53,245 bases of DNA from CAIZGX01 sp964511555. GTDB taxonomy: Bacteria; Bacteroidota; Bacteroidia; Flavobacteriales_D; Sanyastnellaceae. Below, piece by piece: positions 18,206-25,903 of the stretch. The position numbers and the translations under genes are program-made. How positions within the stretch are numbered: the first letter of the stretch is position 1; each line of letters opens with the position of its first letter. A model generated the notes under the pieces. The model saw only the letters and a list, made by a program, of their open reading frames with translations. It was not told where the DNA came from and made no database searches. The DNA is taken from assembly GCA_964511555.1 (NCBI GenBank), contig CAZEFR010000011.1, forward strand, positions 1 through 53,245. The letters run 5' to 3'.

Positions 18206-19282
18206 ATGCTTCAAAGTAAACACCTCTTTATATTAATCGCGCTTTTTTTTAGTTCGAAATTTTTAATTGCGCAGGGTGAGCCGCCAGAGGTAATGGCCAA
18301 GCTCGAGCGTGATCAGAGATTGGCTAACGCTCATTTTGAAAATCTTGTTTTTGAAGGCGGCGGAATTCGTGGGGTGGCTTATTGCGGTGCACTTATGGAA
18401 ATGGATTCGCGCGGTTACTTGAAAGACATTCGTCGCGTGGCCGGAGCGTCTTCAGGAGCGATCACCTCATGTCTACTGGCGGTGGGTTATACTCCAACAG
18501 AAATTTCAGTGATTATTGGCGGAATGAACTTCGCGAAATTGAACGATGGTGGCGGATTGTTTATTGGAGGGATTCTCCGACTGCGCAAGCGCATGGGTTA
18601 CTACCGGGGAGAACGTTTTTTGCGTTGGATGGAAGAGTTAGTCGCTGCAAAAACCGGAAACAAGGACATCACATTTATAGAGTTGAAGAAACTCGCCGAC
18701 AAGGATTCAACCTATCGCGAATTGGTGGTTACGGCAACGTGCATGAATCATCAAAAGGCTGAGTATTTCGATTATTACCGTTATCCGCGCATGCGCATTG
18801 TAGATGCTGTTCGCGCGAGCATGGCTGTTCCCTTGTACTACGAGCCTTTCGTAATGAACGATGAAGGACATCGCGTAGATGTTCGTCATTATGCAGATAG
18901 TGATCACGTTTGTTTAGACGGAGGATTTCTTTCCAACTATCCGATTTGGGTATTTGATCAAGCGCCTTACATTCAAGACCCGATGATCACGCTTGGTTTT
19001 CGAATTGACAGTGAGTATCAGATTACCGTAGATCGCACCAAGACGAAAACAGATCCGTATTATCCCATTCACAGTACGAAAGATTTGGTGGGAAGTGTGT
19101 ATTACATCATGAAGGAAAATCTTAATCGCTTCATGTTAACGGAGCTCGATTGGGAGCGCACAATTAGCATTAGCGACGCCGGTATTGGTCCAAAGGTGAA
19201 GAAGCTTTCTTCGGAGCAGAAGGAGTTGTTTTTGAGTGAAGGGAAAAGAGGGGTGAGGCGTTACTTCGACGAGGGGTACTGA
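18206..19282 (+). CDS. Patatin-like phospholipase, exported
   Basis: A predicted lipid acyl hydrolase. An N-terminal signal segment (LFILIALFFSSKFLIAQG) suggests export to the periplasm or beyond. The oxyanion motif GGGIRG is at residues 51-56, and the nucleophile elbow GASSG at 80-84 has Ser82. The catalytic aspartate lies in DGGFLSNYP near residue 238, so the Ser-Asp dyad is complete. Length 358. The stop codon (19280-19282) is followed immediately by the hairpin ladder. The substrate is unknown. Confidence 0.9.
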   Translation: MLQSKHLFILIALFFSSKFLIAQGEPPEVMAKLERDQRLANAHFENLVFEGGGIRGVAYCGALMEMDSRGYLKDIRRVAGASSGAITSCLLAVGYTPTEISVIIGGMNFAKLNDGGGLFIGGILRLRKRMGYYRGERFLRWMEELVAAKTGNKDITFIELKKLADKDSTYRELVVTATCMNHQKAEYFDYYRYPRMRIVDAVRASMAVPLYYEPFVMNDEGHRVDVRHYADSDHVCLDGGFLSNYPIWVFDQAPYIQDPMITLGFRIDSEYQITVDRTKTKTDPYYPIHSTKDLVGSVYYIMKENLNRFMLTELDWERTISISDAGIGPKVKKLSSEQKELFLSEGKRGVRRYFDEGY

Positions 19283-19370
19283 TGTGCTGAAGCACGAATG
19301 CAGCGGAGCTGCGAATGCCCGTTGGGCGAATGTTCTTCGAACGAATGCCTGCGGCTAATGTGTAAACACG
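19283..19370 (+). repeat. Micro-hairpin ladder L1 (GAATG-linked)
   Basis: Six short palindromes follow each other directly after the patatin stop, joined by the linker GAATG (last one TAATG). The stems/loops are GTGCT-GA-AGCAC, GCAGC-GGA-GCTGC, GCCC-GTT-GGGC, GTTC-TTC-GAAC, GCC-TGC-GGC and GTG-TAAA-CAC. Stem sequences differ from unit to unit while the linker, the closing G-C pair and (mostly) the 3-nt loop are kept. There is no T run, so this is not a normal terminator. The first four units are an inverted copy of part of the array at 19885. Confidence 0.85.
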
Positions 19371-19505
19371 TAAGTTATGCTGCGGGTAAATATCCTAAAA
19401 GCCTTGAACACACGGCGTTTTAGCGTTTCGTGAAAATTGTTATGAGAATATGGCTTTCTTTTTTTTCGTGAAGTGACACAACATCTTTGTCGAAAAATTA
19501 AAACT

Positions 19506-19874
19506 ATGATTCCAATTCATCAAACAGCAAAAGACTTTGCGCTAACAGCAGTTAAATTAGGTAAGCGACTGCAAACACAAGAAAGAGAGTTCAACATTTC
19601 CAACCAACTTATTCGAAGTGCCACTTCTATAAGTGCGAATCTTCATGAGGCTCGAAGTGCAGAATCACTTAAAGATTATACCCACAAGGTTTTTATTGCA
19701 TTCAAAGAAGCCAGCGAAACAAAATACTGGATCAACCTCTTGCATGAAACAGAGTACATTCCTACGGAAGAATTCAATGAATTAAACACGCAAATCCGTG
19801 CCATTGGTGCAACTCTCTACGCACTATCAACTGCCATGCGGAAAAAACTACAAAACGAAAAGAATTCAAAGTAA
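19506..19874 (+). CDS. Four-helix-bundle protein (S23 / Avd-like family)
   Basis: A 122-residue all-helical protein. The motif LIRSATSISANLHEARSAES with later FIAFKEASETKYWINLLHET is typical of the four-helix-bundle family known from 23S rRNA intervening sequences and related to the Avd accessory protein of diversity-generating retroelements. Its molecular role outside rRNA is not established. The ATG at 19506 was preferred over a GTG at 19473. The gene lies alone between two inverted hairpin ladders and two convergent host genes, so it looks like an inserted cassette. Confidence 0.8.
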   Translation: MIPIHQTAKDFALTAVKLGKRLQTQEREFNISNQLIRSATSISANLHEARSAESLKDYTHKVFIAFKEASETKYWINLLHETEYIPTEEFNELNTQIRAIGATLYALSTAMRKKLQNEKNSK

Positions 19875-19884
19875 TAAACTCTGG

Positions 19885-19992
19885 CGTCGAAGACATTCGC
19901 CAACGGCATTCGCAGCTCTGCTGCATTCGTGCTTTAGCACATTCGCCTCCGGCATTCGTTGCTTCGCAACATTAGTGGCTACGCCACATTCT
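19885..19992 (-). repeat. Micro-hairpin ladder L2 (CATTC-linked on plus strand)
   Basis: Seven palindromes are joined by ATTCG linkers (ATTAG and ATTCT at the outer end): GTC-GAA-GAC, GCC-AAC-GGC, GCAGC-TCT-GCTGC, GTGCT-TT-AGCAC, GCC-TCC-GGC, GTTGC-TTC-GCAAC and GTGGC-TAC-GCCAC. The last hairpin contains the stop codon of the symporter gene, which ends at 19979. Read on the minus strand the linker is GAATG, so this array has the same orientation relative to the symporter as L1 has to the patatin gene. Positions 19885-19940 are the inverted counterpart of 19284-19343. Confidence 0.85.
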
Positions 19993-21760
19993 TGCGTTCT
20001 GTCCAATACTTCTGCAGTTCTCTCTTCACCTCATCCTTCAACACCCATAATCCAATGAGGTTCGGGAAGGCCATGCCTAGGATCATCATGTCGGAGAAGT
20101 CTACGACAGCTCCGAAACTGCTAACGGTTCCGAGAACGGTACAGAATAAGAACAGGAGGTTGAACGATTGCTTGATCCACCACTTTTCGCCGAACAAATA
20201 AGCCCAACTTTTCATTCCGTAATAAGACCAAGAGATCATAGTCGCGTAGGCGAAGAGTACAATACAAATCAAAAGGATCCAATCGGTCCAAGGGAAGACA
20301 GAACGAAACGCAGCTGCTGTTAATGCACTTCCGTTTAGTCCGTGAGCGTCTGTTGCGAATCCGGTGAACACCAGCACCAATGCGGTCATGGTGCACACGA
20401 CAACGGTGTCGATAAACGGTTCTAATAACGAAACCATTCCTTCGGTAACAGGTTTGTTTGTTTTCGAAGTAGAGTGTGCAATACTCGCAGATCCAATTCC
20501 GGCTTCATTGCTGAACGCCGCTCTGCGAAAGCCCATCATCATCACGCCGATGAATCCACCTTTCATTCCATCTGGAGAAAAGGCTCCGTTCCAAATCAAT
20601 GAAACCGCTTCACCCATGTGGGAAATGTTCATTCCAATAATCACCAATGCAAATCCGCAGTACACTACCACCAAGGCTGGAATCATTTTGTCTGTCACGC
20701 GCGCAATACTTTTTATTCCTCCTACAATTACAAATCCCACGGCGATAGCAAATGCAACACCTATCCAAAGCGCATATTCTTCAGAACCAGGAATGGTGGT
20801 TTTCACCATATCAAACGCCTGATTCGCTTGCACCATGTTTCCTCCACCAAGCGTTCCGCCAACACACATGATTGCGAAAATCACAGCCAATACTTTTCCA
20901 CTGCGCTGCCATCCTTTTTTCGCGAGACCAGCACTGAGGTAATACATAGGTCCGCCACTGACTTCGCCCGTTGTAGAGATTTTTCTATATTTCACACCAA
21001 GTGTGCATTCAACGAACTTGGTGGTCATTCCGAACAGTCCAGCAACGATAATCCAAAATGTTGCACCCGGACCACCAACCGCAATGGCCACTGCCACCAA
21101 AGAAATATTCCCCAATCCCAAAGTTCCACTTAACGCAGCTGACAAGGCTTGGAAGGGTGTTACCTCGCCTTCGTCGGTCTTCTTGGTGAATTGTCCAAAT
21201 GTGATTTTCCACGCATGTCCGAATGCACGGACGTTGATAAATCGAAAGTAAAAAGTAAAGAATACCGCGCTGCCAATAAGTAAAACAACGACTAACCAAA
21301 TTTCTGTTTTTACCGGATCTCCATTCGGATGTTTAATTTGCTTTCCGGTGTTGTCGTACAAATGCTGATCATATAAATGGAAGGCCGCAAAAGGATCGAA
21401 GAACAGCACTACGCCGAAGGCATCTACAATCGGTACAAAAAACGAATTCATCTTTTCCTCGCTTGAAACCGCTGGTATGGTGAAGGTCTGCTCTTGTTTG
21501 TTGCCATTCGCAAAGGTCACTTGAACGGTATAGTTAATTCCTTCTTTCAGTCCTGAAGCTGCGATAGAATCCACACTTTGCAGATTCGACCAATGTGCAG
21601 AAGTGATGCTATCGGTGCTAACCACAGCGGCCGTTCCGTCGCCAATGTTGTGCGATTGCGGATTGAGCTGCAATTGGAAATTTTGAGCGAAGAGGGTTGA
21701 TGCCGAAATCAGAATTGCCGCAAGGCTTAACGATTTAAGAAAAGGTTTAATTATTCTCAT
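19979..21760 (-). CDS. Alanine/glycine:cation symporter (AGCS) with periplasmic N-terminal extension
   Basis: A 593-residue secondary transporter. The AGCS core shows ALSGTLGLGNISLVAVAIAVGGPGATFW, GGPMYYLSAGLAKKG and RRAAFSNEAGIGSASIAHS, family motifs for Na+-coupled alanine/glycine uptake. Before the core lies a signal peptide (ending about residue 25, TLFAQ) and roughly 80 residues of soluble, beta-rich sequence. Typical bacterial AGCS proteins are about 450-500 residues without this part. A TATTTTTA element ends 4 bases before the ATG. The C-terminal codons lie within the last hairpin of ladder L2. Confidence 0.9.
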   Translation of the reverse strand: MRIIKPFLKSLSLAAILISASTLFAQNFQLQLNPQSHNIGDGTAAVVSTDSITSAHWSNLQSVDSIAASGLKEGINYTVQVTFANGNKQEQTFTIPAVSSEEKMNSFFVPIVDAFGVVLFFDPFAAFHLYDQHLYDNTGKQIKHPNGDPVKTEIWLVVVLLIGSAVFFTFYFRFINVRAFGHAWKITFGQFTKKTDEGEVTPFQALSAALSGTLGLGNISLVAVAIAVGGPGATFWIIVAGLFGMTTKFVECTLGVKYRKISTTGEVSGGPMYYLSAGLAKKGWQRSGKVLAVIFAIMCVGGTLGGGNMVQANQAFDMVKTTIPGSEEYALWIGVAFAIAVGFVIVGGIKSIARVTDKMIPALVVVYCGFALVIIGMNISHMGEAVSLIWNGAFSPDGMKGGFIGVMMMGFRRAAFSNEAGIGSASIAHSTSKTNKPVTEGMVSLLEPFIDTVVVCTMTALVLVFTGFATDAHGLNGSALTAAAFRSVFPWTDWILLICIVLFAYATMISWSYYGMKSWAYLFGEKWWIKQSFNLLFLFCTVLGTVSSFGAVVDFSDMMILGMAFPNLIGLWVLKDEVKRELQKYWTERKNVA

Positions 21761-21764
21761 GGCC

Positions 21765-21772
21765 TAAAAATA
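21765..21772 (-). promoter_or_regulatory. Near-consensus -7 element for the symporter
   Basis: On the minus strand TATTTTTA (one mismatch to TAnnTTTG) ends 4 bases before the ATG at 21760. It sits in the loop of a small AGCCTA/TAGGCC inverted repeat. Confidence 0.35.
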
Positions 21773-21862
21773 GGCTATTTCAACAAGTTAGTTCCCGATG
21801 TGAATAGGTTGTGGATATTTGCATTCGACGAACGACGATTTTTTATTCATCTTTGTAGCGCT

Positions 21863-22945
21863 ATGGCAGAAAATTTCATCGTTTCAGCAAGGAAGTATCG
21901 CCCAGATAACTGGGATTCAGTGGTTGGACAAAAGTCCATTACCACCACCTTGCGCAATGCCATAGAAACCAATCAAATTGCACAAGCTTATTTGTTTACG
22001 GGTTCTCGTGGTGTGGGCAAAACCTCTTGTGCGCGCATCTTCGCGAAGGCCATCAACAACATGTTAGATGCCACACCCGAAGAATTGGCTTTTACCATTT
22101 TTGAATTAGATGCGGCTTCGAACAACGGAGTAGACGACATACGCGCAATTGTTGACACCGTGCGTATTCCACCGCAGGTTGGGAAATACAAGGTGTATGT
22201 GATAGATGAGGTTCATATGCTTTCTGCAAGTGCGTTCAATGCATTTCTTAAAACATTAGAAGAACCTCCACCACATGCAATCTTCATTTTAGCTACAACA
22301 GAGAAGCACAAGATTATTCCGACTATTTTAAGTCGTTGTCAAATCTTTGATTTCAATCGAATCAAAGTGAAAGACATGACTGAGCATTTGCAACACATTT
22401 GCAAACAAGAGGGAATTGAGGCGGAAGAAGATGCATTACACGTCATTGCAACGAAGGCAGACGGCGCTATGCGCGATGCCTTGTCAATCTTCGATCAGGT
22501 AGTGGCATTTTGTGGAAGAAAATTAACCTACGACCTAGTTATTCAAAACTTGAATGTGCTCGATTATGAGTACTACTTCAAATTAACTGACTTGTTTTTT
22601 AAAGAAGATATTCCAAACGCCTTATTGGTGTTGAATGAAGTGGTTGAAAAGGGGTTCGATGTGCATCACTTCGTTACCGGATTAGGCGCACACTTCAGAA
22701 ATCTATTGGTTTGTCGCGATGCACAAACACTTTCATTAATGGAAGTGACAGAAGGTGTTGCTGCGAAATACAAAGACCAAGCAGCTGCAAGCGAATTACG
22801 TTTCTTGATTCAAGGAATTGATTTAGTGAATGACACCGACTATCACTACAAATCTTCACGTCACCCGCGTTTGTTGGTTGAGCTACTGCTCATGAAACTG
22901 TGCAGCGTTCCGCAAAACTTGCGTGAGGGTGAAAAAAAAAAGTGA
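21863..22945 (+). CDS. dnaX: DNA polymerase III gamma subunit (dnaX zero-frame product)
   Basis: The clamp-loader ATPase, 360 residues as read in the zero frame. Visible motifs are RKYRPDNWDSVVGQ, Walker A GSRGVGKTS, Walker B VYVIDEVHML, the SRC motif LSRCQIFDF, and domain III. The frame stops at TGA 22943-22945, directly after an A10 run. The heptamer A AAA AAG is in the same phase as the E. coli dnaX slippery site. The next frame (-1) continues as a tau-like C-terminus, so this product would be gamma. The ATG at 21863 was preferred over 21800. An A10 miscount in the assembly is the plain alternative. Confidence 0.93.
   Translation: MAENFIVSARKYRPDNWDSVVGQKSITTTLRNAIETNQIAQAYLFTGSRGVGKTSCARIFAKAINNMLDATPEELAFTIFELDAASNNGVDDIRAIVDTVRIPPQVGKYKVYVIDEVHMLSASAFNAFLKTLEEPPPHAIFILATTEKHKIIPTILSRCQIFDFNRIKVKDMTEHLQHICKQEGIEAEEDALHVIATKADGAMRDALSIFDQVVAFCGRKLTYDLVIQNLNVLDYEYYFKLTDLFFKEDIPNALLVLNEVVEKGFDVHHFVTGLGAHFRNLLVCRDAQTLSLMEVTEGVAAKYKDQAAASELRFLIQGIDLVNDTDYHYKSSRHPRLLVELLLMKLCSVPQNLREGEKKK
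22936..22942 (+). other. dnaX slippery heptamer A AAA AAG within an A10 run
   Basis: G is followed by ten A (22932-22941), then GTGA. In zero frame it reads GAA AAA AAA AAG TGA. A -1 slip on AAA AAG makes the next codon GTG at 22942 and opens 219 codons. A GAGGG lies 5-6 bases upstream of the A run and could act as a stimulator. Confidence 0.7.
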
Positions 22946-23601
22946 AAATCTTAGCGTTTCGCGGAGCTGAAAAGTTCATCGGAGCGCCGCAGGCAAGAAG
23001 CTCAACTCCAGCAGTGCCCTCTGCAGAGATAAAACCTTCGAATGAACTCGTAGTTGAAAAAAGCGAATCAAATTCCATCGGTTACACCAACGAGAAGCCT
23101 CTTCCAAATAAAACTGTTTTAGATCCGGATAAAAGAAAACTTGTTGGGCTTTCCCCGGACAACATCTCAATTCGATACAATCCACAAGTTCAAATTGAAA
23201 CGGAAGCAGATGAGCCTGAGGTAGAGGAAAAGGCAGAGCGTATTTACACTGCGGAAGAAATTCACGCAGCTTGGATGGGTTACGCTGAAGACCTGATGAA
23301 TGTGAATTCACAAGCGGCCTCAGCCTTGAAAGTTACAAAGCTGGTTGTTCGTCCGAACAACGAACTTCAGATCATCTTTCCGGGAAGCACTCAACTTGAA
23401 TATTTCAATGAGGAAAGGTCTCCTCTCATGAGCCATATGCGCAATCAGGGAATTGTAGGTTTGAAGCTCACAACTGAGATTGCGGAGAGTAACACTGTTG
23501 CGCGGGAAATTGTGACGGATCGGGCTCGTTTCGAACGAATGATGGATAAAAACCCTGCAGTGAAAACACTCTGGGAACGGTTCAAATTAGTAATCGATTA
23601 A
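22942..23601 (+). CDS. dnaX: Tau-specific C-terminal part of DnaX (-1 frame)
   Basis: An open frame of 219 codons in the -1 frame, starting precisely at the slip point. It has a low-complexity linker (about residues 1-100, rich in Glu, Pro and Ser) and then a folded-looking domain with IHAAWMGYAEDLMNVNSQAASALKV and AVKTLWERFKLVID. This looks like the C-terminal domain of DnaX tau proteins. It has only a GTG and no promoter of its own. It is best read as the tau extension made by frameshifting or transcript slippage, and less likely as a separate protein. Confidence 0.75.
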   Translation: MKILAFRGAEKFIGAPQARSSTPAVPSAEIKPSNELVVEKSESNSIGYTNEKPLPNKTVLDPDKRKLVGLSPDNISIRYNPQVQIETEADEPEVEEKAERIYTAEEIHAAWMGYAEDLMNVNSQAASALKVTKLVVRPNNELQIIFPGSTQLEYFNEERSPLMSHMRNQGIVGLKLTTEIAESNTVAREIVTDRARFERMMDKNPAVKTLWERFKLVID

Positions 23602-23604
23602 TTC

Positions 23605-23997
23605 ATGCGCGTAGACAAATACCTCTGGTGCATCCGTGTTTTCAAGACACGATCGCTTTCAACGGCTGCGTGTAAAGCCGAGAAAGTATGGGTGAACGGA
23701 GAGTTCGTTAAAGCTTCGCGCGAACTGAAATTGAAAGATGTTGTTCGTGTAAGAAAAGGCCCCATACATTTTCAATTTGAAGTCATAGATTTTCCAAAGA
23801 GTCGCCTAGGCGCAAAGTTGGTTTCAACCGTTACCAAAGATGTTACAGCAGCCGATGAATTAGCGAAGTTGGAACGCATTCAACTTCAAATGAAAGCCAC
23901 GCCATACTTTGGCGTGGGAAGGCCTACGAAGAAAGACCGTCGACAACTCGACGACTTTATGTATTACGAAGATCTAGAACAAGATGAAGGCCAGTAA
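23605..23997 (+). CDS. S4-domain RNA-binding protein, Hsp15-like
   Basis: A 130-residue protein with an S4 RNA-binding fold at residues 1-50 (MRVDKYLWCIRVFKTRSLS, then KVWVNGEFVKASRELKLKD) and a basic tail GVGRPTKKDRRQLDDF. E. coli Hsp15 (HslR) has this layout and recycles free 50S subunits that carry peptidyl-tRNA; the same role is likely. It starts 3 bases after dnaX and overlaps the next gene by 14 bases, so it belongs to the dnaX operon. Confidence 0.88.
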   Translation: MRVDKYLWCIRVFKTRSLSTAACKAEKVWVNGEFVKASRELKLKDVVRVRKGPIHFQFEVIDFPKSRLGAKLVSTVTKDVTAADELAKLERIQLQMKATPYFGVGRPTKKDRRQLDDFMYYEDLEQDEGQ

Positions 23998-24439
23998 AGC
24001 TCTGCAACTTAAGCCCGAAGAAATTCAGCAATTGCGCAATGAAGTGCTATGGCCGCATAAGACTTTCGAGAATTGCATTTTGGAAACCGATCGACTTTCA
24101 ACAACGTTTCATTTCGGAATTCAAATAGAAGGACTAACTGTTGCAACGGTTACCCTTCAACATGAAAAATCCCACAGGCTTCAGCAAGCAAAACAATACA
24201 GACTCCGCGCAATGGCGGTGCGTGAAGGATACAGAGGGCAAGGGTTTGGAGATGCTATTGTTGAAGCCGGATTAAATCATTTAAGAGATTTAGGTGTTGA
24301 AGTAGTGTGGTGCGACGCACGCGTTGCCGCCCTAAATTTTTATCGTCGACTTCATTTCAATGAATTGGAAGAGGAATATGAAATTCCAATTATTGGCATG
24401 CACCGGTTTATGTGGAAAGTATTAAGTTCGCAAGTATGA
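23984..24439 (+). CDS. GNAT-family N-acetyltransferase
   Basis: A 151-residue protein with the acetyl-CoA binding motif RAMAVREGYRGQGFGDAIVEAG (Q/RxxGxG/A loop at about residues 81-88) and a C-terminal ALNFYRRLHFNELEEEYEI, both typical of GNAT enzymes. The acceptor substrate is unknown. It overlaps the S4-domain gene by 14 bases and the next gene by ATGA. Confidence 0.87.
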   Translation: MKASKALQLKPEEIQQLRNEVLWPHKTFENCILETDRLSTTFHFGIQIEGLTVATVTLQHEKSHRLQQAKQYRLRAMAVREGYRGQGFGDAIVEAGLNHLRDLGVEVVWCDARVAALNFYRRLHFNELEEEYEIPIIGMHRFMWKVLSSQV

Positions 24440-24584
24440 ATACAATCCTGAACTCATTTCGCATGCACAGTTCAGCGTGGTTAACAGCGCTGTTTGCATT
24501 CGTATTGTTCGCGCTGGTGTCTTTTACCAATCATATTTTTTTTAGGACTTACGCGCTAGATCTTGGCTTGTATACTAACGCGCT
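24436..24584 (+). CDS. DUF2079 membrane protein, N-terminal fragment before the gap
   Basis: The first 49 codons are present before the N run. A membrane helix (WLTALFAFVLFALVSF) is followed by FFRTYALDLGLYTNAL, the hallmark start of DUF2079 membrane proteins. The ATG at 24436 overlaps the GNAT stop as ATGA. The rest of the gene is missing from the assembly and resumes after 24684. Function unknown; the family resembles multi-pass glycosyltransferase-like membrane proteins. Confidence 0.75.
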
Positions 24585-24684
24585 NNNNNNNNNNNNNNNN
24601 NNNNNNNNNNNNNNNNNNNNNNNNNNNNNNNNNNNNNNNNNNNNNNNNNNNNNNNNNNNNNNNNNNNNNNNNNNNNNNNNNNNN
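24585..24684. other. Assembly gap (100 N)
   Basis: Precisely 100 N, the conventional length for a gap of unknown size. The reading frames of the two DUF2079 parts do not match across it, so the true missing length is not 100 bases. Confidence 0.98.
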
Positions 24685-25376
24685 TCATGCATCCACTCGA
24701 ATTCATTCGACTGTTGTTCGTGAATCACATGCCTGAAGACCCAACCTACAACAATGAAAAGGTGTTCTTCTATTTGGTGTTGTTCGTTGCTGGCGGATGG
24801 GCGCTGTTCGTTCGTCCATGGTATTTCGTGATGATACTTCCAATTATTATTCAAAAAGAATTGACAAATCAGCCTAGTACTTGGGGATGTGTTTATCAGT
24901 ACAGCATTGAGTTTGCTCCTGTAGTGGTTGTAGCGGTTGTGGAAGTGGTTTCTAAATTGAAATTTAATTCGAATAGAGTAGGGGTTTTTCTCATTTTCTG
25001 CACGATGTCGAGCACGGTGTACGGACTTGTAGAGCGTTCGAAGGCTTGGGAAAAAGAACGATTTGTTTTCTGGCAGAAACCGCATTTCAAACCGCATTAT
25101 GATTTGACTGATGTGAAGGCACTCATGGAAAAAATTCCTGTCAATGCTGCGGTTATGGCCAATTCGGCTTATGTTGGTCAATTGGCCTATCGCGATAAAT
25201 GCTACACGTTGCCATTTGTGAAGGATGCTGAATTTATTTTAATCAGTTCGGTTGAGTCGACCTATCCGTTAAGTGTTGATCAGACGAACGAATTCATTCA
25301 AGCCATTCAAGTCGATAGCACTTGGAATTTAGTTGAACAGCGTGGACACGTTTATTTGTTTCAACGCAAGCCGTAG
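24685..25376 (+). CDS. DUF2079 membrane protein, C-terminal fragment after the gap
   Basis: About 230 codons with hydrophobic helices (VFFYLVLFVAGGWALF, WYFVMILPIII), the segment QPSTWGCVYQYSIEFAPVVVVAVVEVV, and a soluble C-terminal domain with VKALMEKIPVNAAVMANSAYVGQLAYRDKCYTLPF. This order is that of the C-terminal half of DUF2079 proteins. The 5' end is cut by the gap. The stop overlaps the convergent acetyltransferase gene by 16 bases. Confidence 0.75.
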
Positions 25377-25903
25377 TTCCAATACAAAGGGGTAGTAGGA
25401 GTTTCAGGAGATTGAATGGTCTTTTCCATCCACAATACATCGTGCCATTGATTCAATTTGAATCCAACGTTTTTGTACGTAGCGAATTTCTCAAATCCCA
25501 TCTTGTGATGAAATCCAACACTTGCATCATTTGGAAGGGCAATCACCGCGAACGCTTTGCAAATGTGAATGCGTTCAAGCTCACTGAAGAGTTGGGTGTA
25601 TAGCGCTGTTGCAACACCAGATTTTTTGTTTTGATCTTCAACGTAAATAGAGACTTCAACATTCCATTGGTAGGCTGCACGATCGCGGTAAGCAGATGCG
25701 TAGGCATAACCGATTGCGGTACCATTTTCTTCAGCAACTAAAAAAGGAAATCGATTGGAAATCGTATCGATTCGATTTAAAAATTCTTCAAGAGAAGGTG
25801 CTTCCAATTCGAATGAAACCGCAGACCCCACAACGTACTTCGAATAGAGACTTAAGCAAAAGGCTGCGTCAGAAATTTTAACAGGACGAATGCTTATGCT
25901 CAT
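25361..25903 (-). CDS. GNAT acetyltransferase, phosphinothricin-acetyltransferase-like
   Basis: A 180-residue GNAT enzyme. The sequence ISIRPVKISDAAFCLSLYSKYVVGSAVSFE, then GYAYASAYRDRAAYQWNVEVSIYVE and VIALPNDASVGFHHKMGFEKF, follows the pattern of the phosphinothricin/methionine-sulfone N-acetyltransferase subfamily. In the acetyl-CoA loop the usual Q/RxxG is KKSGVA. The true substrate is unknown. The ATG overlaps the stop of the upstream cytochrome gene by 4 bases. Confidence 0.85.
   Translation of the reverse strand: MSISIRPVKISDAAFCLSLYSKYVVGSAVSFELEAPSLEEFLNRIDTISNRFPFLVAEENGTAIGYAYASAYRDRAAYQWNVEVSIYVEDQNKKSGVATALYTQLFSELERIHICKAFAVIALPNDASVGFHHKMGFEKFATYKNVGFKLNQWHDVLWMEKTIQSPETPTTPLYWNYGLR

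Noticed and set aside
19283..19992. CRISPR-like reading of the regularly spaced GAATG/CATTC motifs
   Set aside because: The repeated part is only about 5 bases and the spacers are 9-12 base palindromes. CRISPR repeats are over 20 bases with longer unique spacers, and no cas gene is present.
20364..21133. Plus-strand frames of 152 and 171 codons opposite the AGCS symporter
   Set aside because: Both are antisense shadows of a gene with clear transporter motifs.
22942..23601. Tau-like frame as a separate gene with GTG start
   Set aside because: Its start coincides with the slip point of an A10 run, it has no promoter of its own, and its content fits the missing C-terminal part of DnaX.
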